Shown: positions 11,911 through 23,835, numbered from the stretch's first letter. The stretch: DNA of 64,000 nucleotides from Aegilops tauschii subsp. strangulata (GCF_002575655.3 NC_053036.3:154108627-154172626); one strand, 5' to 3'. Notes: generated from the sequence alone by a model not told the origin. Numbers and translations: made by a program.

Positions 11911-13181
11911 TGTTTTGTTCCACTCTTTCCGCCCTAGTTTCCGCCATACCGGTGTTATGTTCCTTGATTTTGCGTCCCTTACGCGGTTGGGTGATTTATG
12001 GGACCCCCTTGACAGTTCCCTTTAAATAAAACTCTTCCAGCAAGGCCCAACCTTGGTTTTACCATTTGCCTATCACCTATTTCTTTTCCCTAGGGAGTCG
12101 TGCTCTCAAGGGTCATCTAATTTTACCCCCCCGGGCCAGTGCTCCTTCGAGTGTTGGTCCAACCTGTCAGTCGCCGGTGGCCACCAGGGGCAACTCTGGG
12201 ATGGCCTACTGGAAGCTTGGACAATCCGGTGTGCCCTGAGAATGAGATATGTGCAGCTCCTATTAGGATTTGTCGGCACATTCGGGCGGATTTGCTGGTC
12301 TTGTTTTACCATCGTCGAAATGTCTTGTAACCGGGATTCCGAGACTGATCGGGTCTTCCCGGGAGAAGGAATATCCTTCGTTGACCGTGAGAGCTTATAA
12401 TGGGTTAAGTTGGGACAACCCTGCAGGGTATTATCTTTCGAAAGCCGTGCCCGCGGTTATGTGGCAGATGGGAATTTGTTAATATCCGGTTGTAGAGAAC
12501 TTGACACTTGACCTTAATTAAAACGCATCAACCGCGTGTGTGGCCGTGATGGTCTCTTCTCGGCGGAGTCCGGGAAGTGAACACGGTTTCTGGGTTATGT
12601 TTGACGTAAGTAGGAGTTCAGGATCACTTCTTGATCATTGCTAGTTTCACGACCATTCCTTTGCTTCTCTTCTCGCTCTCATTTGCGTAAGTTAGCCACC
12701 ATACATTGCTTAGACGCTGCTGCAACCTCACCACGTATCCTTTCCATACCCATTAAGCTTTGCTAGTCTTGATACCCATGGTAATGGGATTGCTGAGTCC
12801 TCGTGGCTCACAGTTTACTACAACACCAGTTGCAGGTACAGGTTTTTGCGATGATCATGACGCGAGAGTGATGTTGATTGTTTTGGAGTTCTTCTTCTTC
12901 TTCTTCTTTGATCAGGGGATAGGTTCTAGGTCGGCAGCTTGGGCTAGCAGGGTGGATGTCGTTTAAGTTTCTGTTTATGTCTCATCCCTAGCCGGATGTT
13001 GATCTTATGTATGATGTATTGTTGTATTCTTGCGGCAGTTGCATGCCTTGTATGTATCCCCATATATTATGTAATGTTGATGTAATGATATCCACCTTGC
13101 AAAAGCGTCTTCAAGATGCGCTTCTATCCTTGGTGGGACCTTCGTGTTCCTTTAGGATAGGGCCGCATCTTGGGCGTGACA

Positions 13182-15345
13182 AGTTGGTATCAGAGCCAGG
13201 TCCGACCCTAGGAGCCCCCCTTGATTGCTCGTGTAGTTTCGCCGTTGTTGAGTCTAGAAGAATTTATTTTTTTGAGTCTAGTTATATCGGAGAGTAGGAA
13301 TTCTTTTTACTCCTCAGCCCCTTCGTCGCTCTGGTGAGAAATCTTGACGTAGGTGTTTTGAACTATTCCTCTTCCCCTTCAAATTTTTTTTTAGGATCTC
13401 GCGGTTAGTTTTCGTTCGTTGTTCATCCTCTTTTCAATCCGGTGCATTTCTCTTCGAGTGGTTTCGATCCTCGTCATCTTTTGCTAGATTAATCCTCATC
13501 TCTTTTCAACCGATGTCGTCTTCTCTGTCCGAAGTTGTCCTTGTTTTTCCCACCCGCCCTCCCTTTTTCTTCTCGGAACCGGAGGCCGTAATCGAGTATC
13601 CATTCTACTCGTGCGAAATTTTTGCATTCTCTCCTCAATTATTTCAACCGGTGCTTTTCTCTTCAAAGATATTCGTCGATTTTCCCTTCCAAGTTGCCGT
13701 TGTTTTTCCCGCCCTCCCACCCCTTTTATTCCCGGAGCCTGAGTCTCTTTCGAGCATCAATTTCATTCGTACGAAGTATCTTCGGTCTTTCCTCAATTAT
13801 TTCAATCGGTGAATTCTCGTTTTGTTCGACATTCTTCATCCCCTTTTCTTTTCCGGTGGACTCAATGCAAGTATTCGGTGTTGTTTATATTTCGTTTGGC
13901 TGTGTTCGAATTAATTCGACGTTGTCACCTCATTCAAAATTTCAATAGTTCCCGTGCATTATCTCTCCTTCAATCCTTCCCAAAGGTGTTTCTTTTCAGT
14001 GGGCCCTAACCCACAGGTCTTTTCCCAGGATCTTACCTGACTCTTCTAATTTTCCTGGAGTTATTCTCAAATCCTTTTCGAAGTGTGATGTAAGTATGAT
14101 TTTCATCAGTCAGACGTTTTTCCAAGATCAATTTCAAATTATTTTCATTCTTGGCTCAACCTCTTCGCTTTTCATTCCCCCGGAGTATATCAACAATTTT
14201 GGTGTTCTTTCTCGTCGTCATTCTCAACATTTGAAGACCGAAGTAGAGTTTTCCCTAAATGTTGTCCGTTCTCCCAAAGATTCGTGGCGCTAGTTTGATG
14301 TTATCCTCTCAAATTGTTTCTAGTCGTGCAATTATTTTCACCCATCCGGAGTATTTCAGGAGTTGTTTTCTGTCTCAATTATCCAGAGGTCATCTTTTCG
14401 GAATATTTATTTCTTCTAAGTTTTCAAATCCGTTCTCCGATTATTCTATATTCATGCTTCTTTCTTCAAGTGGTTTTATCTCTTCTTTTCGGGGATTGTT
14501 CATCTTATCACATTCTCGGTTCAAAGTGTTTGTCGTCTTTTCTTTTTCGGAGTTCTAAGCTTCTCGCCGATTTCGTCGCGTACCCCATCCAAATCATCGC
14601 AAGGATTTAATCTCATCCCTTTCATCCTTCAATTTTATCTCGGCATTCTTTTGTTACCGGAGTTCATCACGGTGGCTCGTCATGATGTAATTCATTCGTC
14701 AAGTGTTCGACAAGATTCTTGTTGGAGGAGCGCACGTATTCTTATTCTTGCTTCTCGAGGTGCAAGTAATCCTCCATATTTTTCTGAAGTGGAGTTTCGC
14801 ATTTCTTCGTTCTTCTCAGCTATCCAATCATTTCCGTTTGTGGTAGGTTACCACCTCATAATTTTGAGATGTTATCCATAAGTCCACAACAAGCTTATTC
14901 TTTTCGCTGTTGATTTTCTCAACAACTCTGTTTAAACCTTCCTTCTAAAGATACTTTCAATTTCATTCGTGGCACAAGTTGTCATTTTCTTCTCTGTTCT
15001 TTTCATTCAACTCTTTCAATTCTTTCCGGAGGTTTTGTGTCGGTCTTCATCAAGTATCGTTCCATTTCTCAAGTTCATGTTCTATTCTTTCCTTGTTTAG
15101 CCGGAGTGCTGCATAAATTCCTTCATTATTATTCCTTTTCTATCTTGTCCTAACCGGAGTGGTTTCAAATTCAGTCCTATTCCTTAAGCTTTTGCTTCTT
15201 GTCTCATTCAACATTCCTCTTTCCTACTCGAGTGTTCTTGATTTTGTTCATCCTCACGGTTTTGTTCTTATTTCACCTCATCCCTTTTTCCTTCCGTCTA
15301 GGTCCTAAGATCTCGGGACGAGATCTCTTGTTAGTGGAGGAGTGT
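13182..15345 (+). other. LARD copy 1 interior: non-coding, pyrimidine-rich, recurring CCGGAG modules
   Basis: The strand is strongly T/C-rich with no gag, pol or other recognisable coding domain; short open frames overlap in all phases. CCGGAG or close variants recur (for example 13577, 13732, 14178, 14344, 14659, 15029, 15101, 15155), often inside T-rich words such as TTTCAATT or TTCATTC. The same order is kept in copy 2 (18000-20156). A conserved non-coding RNA used for packaging is a plausible role, by inference. Confidence 0.6.
13185..13200 (+). other. Primer-binding site (initiator tRNA-Met type), LARD copy 1
   Basis: TGGTATCAGAGCCAGG begins 4 bases after the LTR end. TGGTATCAGAGC is the usual plant complement of the initiator methionine tRNA 3' end. 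Confidence 0.9.
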
Positions 15346-16319
15346 TGTAACGCCCCGGATCCGATGCGCCAGGTGTCTGCCAGTTATTCGCCATCCTTGC
15401 CTTGTCATCTGCTTGCGTGTTGCATTTTGCCATGTCATCATATGCATTGCATCATCATGTTTTTCAAAACTTGCATCCGAGCAGTTTCCCCGTTGTCCGT
15501 TTTGCAATCCGGCACTCCCACCTCCTCCGGCGCACCCCTCTTGTTTGTTTTTCATGAGCGGGCATTGAACGTTCTCGGAATGGACCGAGGCTTGCCAAGT
15601 GGCCTTGGTATACCACCGGTAGACCACCTGTCAAGTTTCGTGCCATTTGGTGGTCGTTTGATGCTCCAACGGTTAACCGGGTAACCGCAAAGTCCGTTTG
15701 TGTGTTGCAGAAACCCCCCCTCCAAACAGCCCAAAACCCCTCTAAGTCTCTTCCATGCTCTAGGTCGTTCGATCACGATCGTGTGGGCGAAAACCGCACC
15801 CCGTTCGGACTCTCCTAGCTCCCTCTACCTATATAAACACCTCCCCTCCCGAAATATCGCAGACGAAACCCTAAATTTTCCTCCCTCACCGCGCCGGACA
15901 TGTCCGCCCCTCCTCCGGACAGATCAGTGCCGCCGCCCGCAGCCAATAGCGCGCCGCCATGTGGCAGCCGCCGCCGCCCTCCGCCTCTGGCCCGTCAGGC
16001 CCGGATCCGGCCCCCGCGCAGGCCCGGCCGGCCGCCTCCCGCGCCGCTGCCCCGACCCCGTGCGCCCGCTCCTCCCCTCGCTGGACCCGCACCTCCCCGC
16101 CGGTCTTCGCCGCCGCGCCACCACCGTCTTCGCCGCCTCGCTGCCACCGTCCCCGCCGCCGCGCGCCATGCCGCCGCCGCCGCTTGCCCCGCCGCCGTCC
16201 TCCTCCGGCGCCGCGCCTCCTCCTCGCCGCCTCCTCGCCCTCTCCTCCGGCCGACTCCGCCCCGAGCTCCGGCGAGCTGCTCCGGCGAGTCGTCGTGCGC
16301 CCGAACCCTAGCCGAGCCA
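15346..16319 (+). repeat. LARD copy 1, truncated left part of 3' LTR
   Basis: It begins TGTAACGCCCCGGATCCG after GTTAGTGGAGGAGTGT, a purine-rich tract that may be the polypurine tract. It contains a TATA box at 15829-15838 and a GC-rich block from about 15890. It matches 20157-21100 of copy 2 closely up to CCGAGCCA, then switches to Tat LTR sequence at about 16320. Confidence 0.8.
15829..15900 (+). promoter_or_regulatory. LTR core promoter and leader in LARD copy 1
   Basis: CTATATAAAC is followed about 35-50 bases later by GAAACCCTAAATTTTCC and a GC-rich CCG block. This is the pattern of a plant promoter and first exon, and it is repeated in copy 2 at 20642-20715. It probably drives element transcription. 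Confidence 0.55.
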
Positions 16320-16714
16320 ATGGCTTAAGGCCCGTAGTGATAAACCGCCGTATGGCAAGACTTCTAGTGTAAGGCAAGAATAGTTCAGAGTCCGAGCCGG
16401 ACACTCTTATGAGCCGGGCGGGACTCTGAGAGCCGCTGGGCGTTAACCTCTCTATATAAAGGGACGACCCGGCGGCGGTTTAGGGGGAAGTAAGATCTCG
16501 TCGAGAGCCAGGCATAGCAGTCAACCTCCCTGGTCATCGAAACCATAATCAATACCACCTCAACTGGACATAGGCTTTTACCTTCACCGTAAGGGGCCGA
16601 ACCAGTATAACCCCCGTGTTCCTTGTCCCGTTTAACCCCTTTAAGCTTCCTAGCTGCGATGGCTCCACGACTAAGTCCTAGCTCGAGGACATCTGTTGTG
16701 ACAATTCCACAACA
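16320..16714 (+). repeat. Tat LTR copy B (395 bp, 5' end missing)
   Basis: It corresponds to 23136-23531 of copy C, starting at ATGGCTTAAGG and ending ATTCCACAACA, and is followed by CCTGG. The TATA box is at 16451-16461. It is the remnant of a second Tat element whose body and 5' LTR are missing. Its left edge falls inside the 32-bp segment deleted from copy A. Confidence 0.88.
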
Positions 16715-17999
16715 CCTGGTGTTTTGTTCCACTCTTGCCGCCCTAGTTTCCGCCATACCGGTGTTATGTTCCTTGATTTTGCGTCCGTTACGCGGTTGGG
16801 TGATTTATGGGACCCCCTTGACAGTTCGCTTTGAAGAAAACTCTTCCAGCAAGGCCCAACCTTGGTTTTACCATTTGCCTATCACCTATTTCTTTTCCCT
16901 AGGGAGTCGCGCTCTCGAGGGTCATCTTATTTTACCCCCCCGGGCCAGTGCTCCTTCGAGTGTTGGTCCAACCTGTCAGTCGCCGGTGGCCACCAGGGGC
17001 AACTCTGGGCTGGCCTACCGGAAGCTTGGACAATCCGGTGTGCCCTGAGAACGAGATATGTGCAACTCCTATCAGGATTTGTCGGCACATTCGGGAGGCT
17101 TTGCTGGTCTTGTTTTACCATTGTCGAAATGTCTGGTAACCGGGATTCCGAGACTGATCGGGTCTTCCCGGGAGAAGGAATATCCTTCGTTGACAGTGAG
17201 AGCTTATAATGGGCTAAGTTGGGACACCCCTGCAGGGTATTATCTTTCAAAAGCCGTGCCCGTGGTTATGTGGCAGATGGGAATTTGTTAATATCTGGTT
17301 GTAGAGAACTTGACACTTGACCTTAATTAAAACGCATCAACCGCGTGTGTAGCCATGATGGTCTCTTCTCGGCGGAGTCCGGGAAGTGTACACGGTTTCT
17401 GGGTTTTGTTTGACGTAAGTAGGAGTTCAAGATCACTTCTTGATCATTGCTAGTTTCATGACCGTTCCTTTGCTTCTCTTCTCGCTCTCATTTGCGTAAG
17501 TTAGCCACCATACATTGCTTAGACGCTGCTGCAACCTCACCACGTATCCTTTCCATAACCATTAAGCTTTGCTAGTCTTGATACCCATGGTAATGGGATT
17601 GCTGAGTCCTCGTGGCTCACAGTTTACTACAACACCAGTTCCAGGTACAGGTTTTTGCGATGATCGTGACGCGAGAGCGATGTTGATTGTTTTGGAGTTC
17701 TTCTTCTTCTTCTTCTGCTTCTTCTTCGATCAGGGGATAGGTTCCAGGTCGGCAGCCTGGGCTAGCAGGGTGGATGTCGTTTGAGTTTCTGTTTATGTCT
17801 CATCCGTAGCCGGATGTTGATCTTATGTATGATGTATTGTTGTATTCTTGCGGCAGTTGCATGCCTTGTATGTATCCCCATATATTATGTAATGTTGATG
17901 TAATGATATCCACCTTGCAAAAGCGTCTTCAAGATGCACTTCTATCCTTGGTGGGACCTTCGTGTTCCTTTAGGATAGGGCCGCATCTTGGGCGTGACA

Positions 18000-20156
18000 A
18001 GTTGGTATCAGAGCCAGGTCCGACCCTAGGAGCCCCCCTTGATTGATCATGAAGTTTCGTCGTTGTTGAGTCTAGAAGATTTTTTTTTCTGAGTCTAGTT
18101 ATATCGGAGAGTAGGAATTCTTTTTACAGCCCCTTCGTCACTCTGGTGAGAAATCTTGACGTAGGTGTTTTGAACTATTCCTCTTCCCCTTCAAATTTTT
18201 TTAGGATCTCGCGGTTAGTTTTCGTTCGTTGTTCATCCTCTTTTCAATCCGGTGCATTTCTCTTCGAGTGGTTTCGATCCTCGTCATCTTTTGCTAGATT
18301 AATCCTCATCTCTTTTCAACCGATGTCGTTTTCTCTGTCCGAAGTTGTCCTTGTTTTTCCCACCCGCCCTCCCTTTTTCTTCTCGGAACCGGAGGCCGTA
18401 ATCGAGTATCCATTCTACTCGTGTGAAATCTTTGCATTATCTCCTCAATTATTTCAACCGGTGCTTTTCTCTTCAAAGATATTCGTCGATTTTCCCTTCC
18501 AAGTTGCCGTTGTTTTTCCCGCCCTCCCACCCCTTTTATTCCCGGAGCCTGAGTCTCTTTCGAGCATCAATTTCATTCGTACGAAGTATCTTCGGTCTTT
18601 CCTCAATTATTTCAATCGGTGAATTCTTGTTTTGTTCGACATTCTTCATCCCCTTTTCTTTTCCGGTGGACTCAATGCAAGTATTCGGTGTTGTTTATAT
18701 TTTGTTTGGCTGTGTTCGAATTAATTCGACGTTGTCACCTCATTCAAACATTTCAATTGTTCCGGTGCATGGTCTCTCCTTCAATCCTTCCCAACGGTGT
18801 TTCTTTTCAGTGGGCCCTAACCCACAGGTCTTTTCCCAGGATCTTACCTGACTCTTGTAATTTTCCCGGAGTTATTCTCAAATCCTTTTCGAAGTGTGAT
18901 GTAAGTATGATTTTCATCAGTCAGACGTTTTTCCAAGATCAATTTCAAATTATTTTCATTGTTGGCTCAACCTCTTCGCTTTTCATTCTCCCGGAGTATT
19001 TCAACAATTTTGGTGTTCTTTCTCATCGTCATTCTCAACATTTGAAGACCGAAGTAGAGTTTTCCCTAAATCTTGTCCGTTCTCCCGAAGATTCGTGGTG
19101 CTAGTTTGATGTTATCCTCTCAAATTGTTTCTAGTCGTGCAATTATTTTCACCCATCCGGAGTATTTCAGGAGTTGTTTTCCGTCTCAATTATCCAGAGG
19201 TCATCTTTTCGGAATATTTCTTCGTTCTAACTTTTCAAATCCATTCTCCGATTATTCTATATTCATGCTTCTTTCTTCAAGTGGTTTTATCTCTTCTTTT
19301 CGGGGCTTGTTCATCTTATCACATTCTCGGTTCAAAGTATTTTTCGTCTTTTCTTTTCCGGAGTTCTAAGCTTCTCGCCGATTTCGTCGCGTACCCCATC
19401 CAAATCATCGCAAGGATTTGATCTTATCCCTTTCATCCTTCAATTTTATCTCGGCATTCTTTTGTTACCAGAGTTCATTACGGTGGCTCGTCATGATGTA
19501 ATTCATTCGTCAAGTGTTCGACAAGATTCTTGTTGGAGGAGCGCACGTATTCTTATTCTTGCTTCTCGAGGTGCAAGTAATCCTCCATATTCTTTTGAAG
19601 TGGAGTTTCGCATTTCTTCGTTCTTCTCAGCTATCCAATCATTTCCGTTTGTGGTAGGTTACCACCTCATAATTTTGAGATGTTATCCATAAGTCCACAA
19701 CAAGCTTATTCTTTTCGCTGTTGATTTTCTCAACAACTCCGTTTAAACCTTCCTTCTAAAGATACTTTCAATTTCATTCGTGGCACAAGTTGTCATTTTC
19801 TTCTCCGTTCTTTTCATTCAACTCTTTCAATTCTTTCCGGAGGTTTTGTGTCGGTCTTCATCAAGTATCGTTCCATTTCTCAAGTTCATGTTCTATTCTT
19901 TCCTTGTTTAGCCGGAGTGCTTCATAAATTCCTTCGTTATTATTCCTTTTCTATCTTGTCCTAACCGGAGTGGTTTCAAATTCAGTCCTATTCCTTAAGG
20001 TTTTGCTTCTTGTCTCATTCAACATTCCTCTTTCCTACTCGAGTGTTCTTGATTTTGTTCAACCTCACGGTTTTGTTCTTATTTCACCTCATCCCCTTTT
20101 CCTTCCGTCTAGGTCCTAAGATCTCGGGACGAGATCTCTTGTTAGTGGAGGAGTGT
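18000..20156 (+). other. LARD copy 2 interior, non-coding
   Basis: This is the same pyrimidine-rich, CCGGAG-studded interior as 13182-15345, with about the same length (2157 against 2164 bp). Open frames differ between the copies at several indels, which argues against a conserved protein. Confidence 0.6.
18003..18018 (+). other. Primer-binding site, LARD copy 2
   Basis: TGGTATCAGAGCCAGG begins four bases after the LTR end GGGCGTGACA (17999). It is identical to copy 1. Confidence 0.9.
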
Positions 20157-23013
20157 TGTAACGGCCCAGATCCGATGCGCCAGGTGTCTGCCAGTTATTC
20201 GCCATCCTTGCCTTGTCATCTTCTTGCGTGTTGCATTTTGCCATGTCATCATTTGCATTGCATCATCATGTTTTTTCAAAACTTGCATCCGAGCATTTTC
20301 CCCGTTGTCCGTTTTGCAATCCGGCACTCCCACGTCCTCCGGCGCACCCCTCTTGTTTGTTTTTCATGAGCGGGCGTTGAACGTTCTCGAAATGGACCGA
20401 GGCTTGCCAAGTGGCCTTGGTATACCACCGGTAGACCACCTGCCAAGTTTCGTGCCATTTGGAGGTCGTTTGATGCTCCAACGGTTAACCGGGTAACCGC
20501 AAAGTCCATTTGTGTGTTGCAGCAAAACCCCCCTCCAAACAGCCCAAAACCCCTCTAAGTCTCTTCCATGCTCTAGGTCGTTCGATCACGATTGTGTGGG
20601 TGAAAACCGCACCCCGTTTGGACTCTCCTAGCTCCCTCTACCTATATAAACACCTCCCCTCCCGAAATATCGCAGACGAAACCCTAAATTTTCCTCCCTC
20701 ACCGCGCCGGACATGTCCGCCCCTCCTCCGGACAGATCAGCGCCGCTGCCCGCAGCCAATGGCGCGCCGCCATGTGGTAGCCGCCGCCGCCCTCCGCCTT
20801 CGGCCCGCCAGGCCCGGATCCGGACCCCGCGCAGGCCCGGCCGGCCGCCTCCCGCGCCGCTGCCCTGACCCCGTGCGCCCGCTCCTCCCCTCGCCTGACC
20901 CGCGCCTCCACGCCGGTCTTCGCCGCTGCGCCGCCACCGTCTTCGCCGCCGCGCCGCCACCGTCCCCGCCGCCGCGCGCCCCGCCGCCGTCCTCCTCCGG
21001 CGCCGCGCCTCCTCCTCTCCGCCTCCTCGCCCTCTGCTCCGGCCGACTCCGCCCCGAGCTCCGGCGAGCCGTCGTGCGCCCGAACCCTAGCCGAGCCAGA
21101 TCCCGATCTGGTCAACCCGAGGTTGACTTTCTCCCTCTCCCGAAATCTCTAAGTCTGGAAATTTTGACAATACATGCCTCTGTTCATCGCATCATAACTC
21201 CATTCATACTGCTCCGTTTCATGCATATAATATATTGAAATGTTCGCCTCGAGATGCTCTACATTTCATTCTATTGTGCCTTGTTCATTTGAGCCATCTT
21301 GATGCCCAAATCTCTGATGCAAGAGTGCTAGTTGCTGTTATCTGCTGTTACTTATCAGAACTTGGTGATTTGTTATTTTTGTTGCATTTAATCTGTGCAT
21401 CTTATGGGCATGAGCTCTACATGTGTTTTGTTGTATGCCAGGCCATCTTTACAGAGGTGTATGCCATGTATTTTTGCCAAGCATGTTGTAGTTGTTCCAT
21501 ACATGCTATGTATTTGCTCTTGCTACGGATAGCTTCATAAACATGCCATCTTTCTGTATGTATGCTTGTTTTGTCATGCATTGCTTTGTAAAGAGTGCAT
21601 CAAGGTCACAAAGATGCCCTCATAATGTCTGTTTCTGCCATGCTCTGTTTTTCTGCCATGTCTGAAACCTGATAACGAAACTTGCTATGTTTACATGGCT
21701 GCCACCATATATTCTGTGCCGTTTTGGCTCATGTTCAGTAAGGGACATTTGTTATATGCTTTGAGTAGATTCATGCCATGCCTTTGATTTCTATGATCTG
21801 TTCCTGTAGCATGTTGCTTGATAGCTCTAAACATTGCAACCTGATGTTATTTCTGCCATGTCCAGTAATTTCACTAAGTCTGTGAACCTGTTATTATTTG
21901 CAACTTGCCATGTCCTTTTGAGCATGTTCTAGTGATTTCTGGAGATAGCCCAGTTTTCATGTTTTGTCTTGCTTTACCTGTACATCATGTCCATGCCTTT
22001 TGTTTTCATGTTGAGTTGCTGTAGCATATTGTTTTGATGCTTGCAAGTTGCCTAGTTGCTGTTTTGGTCAGATTGTTGCTATGTCTTGTTTGGAGTGTAT
22101 CTGTTGCACCGTTGCTCCGTTTTGGGCATGTTCTATATGAAACTTGCTTAGTTTTGCATGTAGCTTCATATTATCATGTTGCATCCATGCCTTGAGTGTG
22201 TTTGTTTGATGTTTGAATGCACTTTTGCATCGATGCCATGCTTAACTTGTTTTTGCTCATATCTTTTAGACCGTAGCTCCGAATCTAATGAACTTTATAT
22301 CTAACTTGACTAGACTTTCGTGTAGATCATCATGGTGCTCTTTAACTTGCTGTTTACCAACTTGAACATAAGGTTTATTCAGTTCTGGACCAATTTCGAA
22401 ATTTGCATATGAGGACTTACTGGATTTGTTATATGTTGTTTCCGGCCTCATTTAAACTTGCCTTGATGTGTTGTTCTTGTATGCATCATCTCTTGTCATG
22501 AGTAGCTTCATGTAGCTTTGTCATGCATCATACTTGATTGAGCATCATGCTTTGTTCATGTGTGGTTTGTTTACCATGTTGTGTGCTTCTTCTCGATAGT
22601 TTCCGTGTCGTTGCGATCGTGAGGATTCGTTCGTCTTCGTGGCTTCATCTTCTTCATGGACTCGTTCTTCTTCCTAGCGGGATTTCATGCAAGATGACCG
22701 TCACCCTGGATCTCATTACTATCATTGCTATGCTAGTTGCTTCGTTCTATCGCTATGCTGCGCTACCTATTCATTTGCTCTTCAAGCCTCCCAAATTGCC
22801 ATGAACCTCTAACCTTTGTCACCCTTCCTAGCAAACCGTTGTTTGGCTATGTTACCGCTTTGCTCAGCCCCTCTTATAGCGTTGCTAGTTGCAGGTGAAG
22901 ATGAAGATTGCTCCATGTTGGATTATGTTTATGTTGGGATATCACAATATCTCTTATATTATTAATGCATCTATATACTTGGTAAAGGGTGGAAGGCTCG
23001 GCCTTATGCCTGG
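20157..23013 (+). repeat. LARD copy 2, left part of 3' LTR (2.86 kb)
   Basis: It contains a promoter (TATA at 20642-20651), a GC-rich block (20700-21100) and then about 1.9 kb of T-rich sequence full of TGCCATG/CATGC words without a gene. It ends at CCTGG, where Tat LTR C was inserted. Confidence 0.75.
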
Positions 23014-23531
23014 TGTTGAGGATATAACCCTTACAGTCACCCGCCAGGAGGGGCCGGGTTACTCATAATGGTCATCCCGCAAAGCCCAGTACCGAGCTTG
23101 AAGACGGCGGGTCAATGATCGGCCTAAGACCCGGAGATGGCTTAAGGCCCGTAGTGATAAACCGCCGTATGGCAAGACTTCTAGTGTAAGGCAAGAATAG
23201 TTGAGAGTCCGAGCCGGACACTCTTATGAGCCGGCCGGGACTCTGAGAGCCGCTAGGCGTCAACCTCTCTATATAAAGGGATGACCCGGCGGCGGTTTAG
23301 GGGGAAGTAAGATCTCGTCGAGAGCCAGGCATAGCAATCAAGCTCCCTGGTCATCGAAACCATAATCAATACCACCTCAACTGGACGTAGGCTTTTACCT
23401 TCACCGTAAGGGGCCGAACCAATATAACCCCCGTGTTCCTTGTCTCGTTTAACCCCTTTAAGCTTCCTAGCTGTGATGGCTCCACGACTAAGTCCTAGCT
23501 CGAGGACATCTGCCGTGAAAATTCCACGACA
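23014..23531 (+). repeat. Tat element 5' LTR (copy C, 518 bp, complete)
   Basis: It starts TGTTGAGGATATAACCC after CCTGG, ends ATTCCACGACA, has a TATA box at about 23268-23277 and is followed by a primer-binding site. It is the longest of the three LTR copies and serves as reference for the deletions in A and B. Confidence 0.92.
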
Positions 23532-23835
23532 GTTGGCGCCCACCGTGGGGCCAGCGCACGGTGGATTTGAGTTCTTGAAGGGCAACTTCGAAGGGCTCAA
23601 GGGATACGCTGTGGGCCGGATGACCAAGAGTCGTTGCGGCAAGCTCTACATCGACGATGCAAACTGGGGCCCCGACGCCGGCTCAATTGAGTACGGGTAC
23701 CGGGTCCCCTTCGGCAGAATTCATGTCTTCATTGGCAAGATTGGTGAGACGGGCCCTGAGCCGGATCTTTGCGCCGGTCTCATCGAGACGGCTCAGCGTG
23801 CATGACCCGCCCGGGCTCTACCTGCCTTGAAGCAT
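23532..23835 (+). pseudogene. Tat element leader and truncated start of gag (copy C)
   Basis: ATG at 23620 opens a frame beginning MTKSRCGKLYIDDANWG. Bases 23722-23835 match window positions 1-114 with very few differences. One of them changes CGA to TGA, stopping the frame at 23803-23805. Similarity ends after GAAGCAT at 23835, where a minus-strand Copia remnant begins, so the rest of the element is gone. Confidence 0.85.
23534..23550 (+). other. Primer-binding site of the Tat element (copy C)
   Basis: TGGCGCCCACCGTGGGG begins 2 bases after the LTR. TGGCGCC-type sites are common in plant Gypsy elements; I do not assign the tRNA. Confidence 0.75.

Larger units (their letters stand above)
11906..16319 (+). 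mobile_element. LARD-like non-autonomous LTR retroelement, tandem copy 1
   Basis: It comprises the right part of an LTR (11906-13181, ending GGGCGTGACA), a primer-binding site, a 2.16-kb interior without gag or pol, and the left part of the 3' LTR (15346-16319, starting TGTAACGCC). Combining the left part seen in copy 2 (20157-23013) with the right part here gives an LTR of about 4.1 kb. Very long LTRs around a non-coding interior are the definition of large retrotransposon derivatives (LARDs), as described for barley Sukkula; membership of that family is not proven. The 3' LTR is cut at 16319 by a junction with Tat LTR copy B. Confidence 0.75.
16715..23013 (+). mobile_element. LARD-like retroelement, tandem copy 2, with nearly complete 3' LTR left part
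   Basis: It is almost the same as copy 1 but about 4810 bp further on: LTR right part 16715-17999, PBS 18003-18018, interior 18000-20156, LTR left part 20157-23013. Only scattered base changes and small indels separate the copies by eye (for example TGTAACGGCCCAG against TGTAACGCCCCGG at the LTR start). The left part runs to CCTGG at 23009-23013, exactly where Tat LTR copy C begins. No coding genes were seen. Confidence 0.75.

Noticed and set aside
11555..11947. Minus-strand frame MAETRAERVEQ... repeated at 16385-16756
   Set aside because: It spans the Tat LTR and the LARD junction. It is repeated only because the LTR is repeated, and it crosses an insertion boundary.
13513..14610. Several open frames of 65-160 codons in the LARD interiors (also 18146-19421)
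   Set aside because: They overlap in all three frames of a T-rich strand, show no domain, and their lengths change between the two copies through indels.
15700..16404. Pro/Ala/Arg-rich open frames on both strands (also 20510-21238)
   Set aside because: A GC-rich CCG block is open in most frames on both strands. Copy 2 carries an internal length change, so no single frame is conserved.
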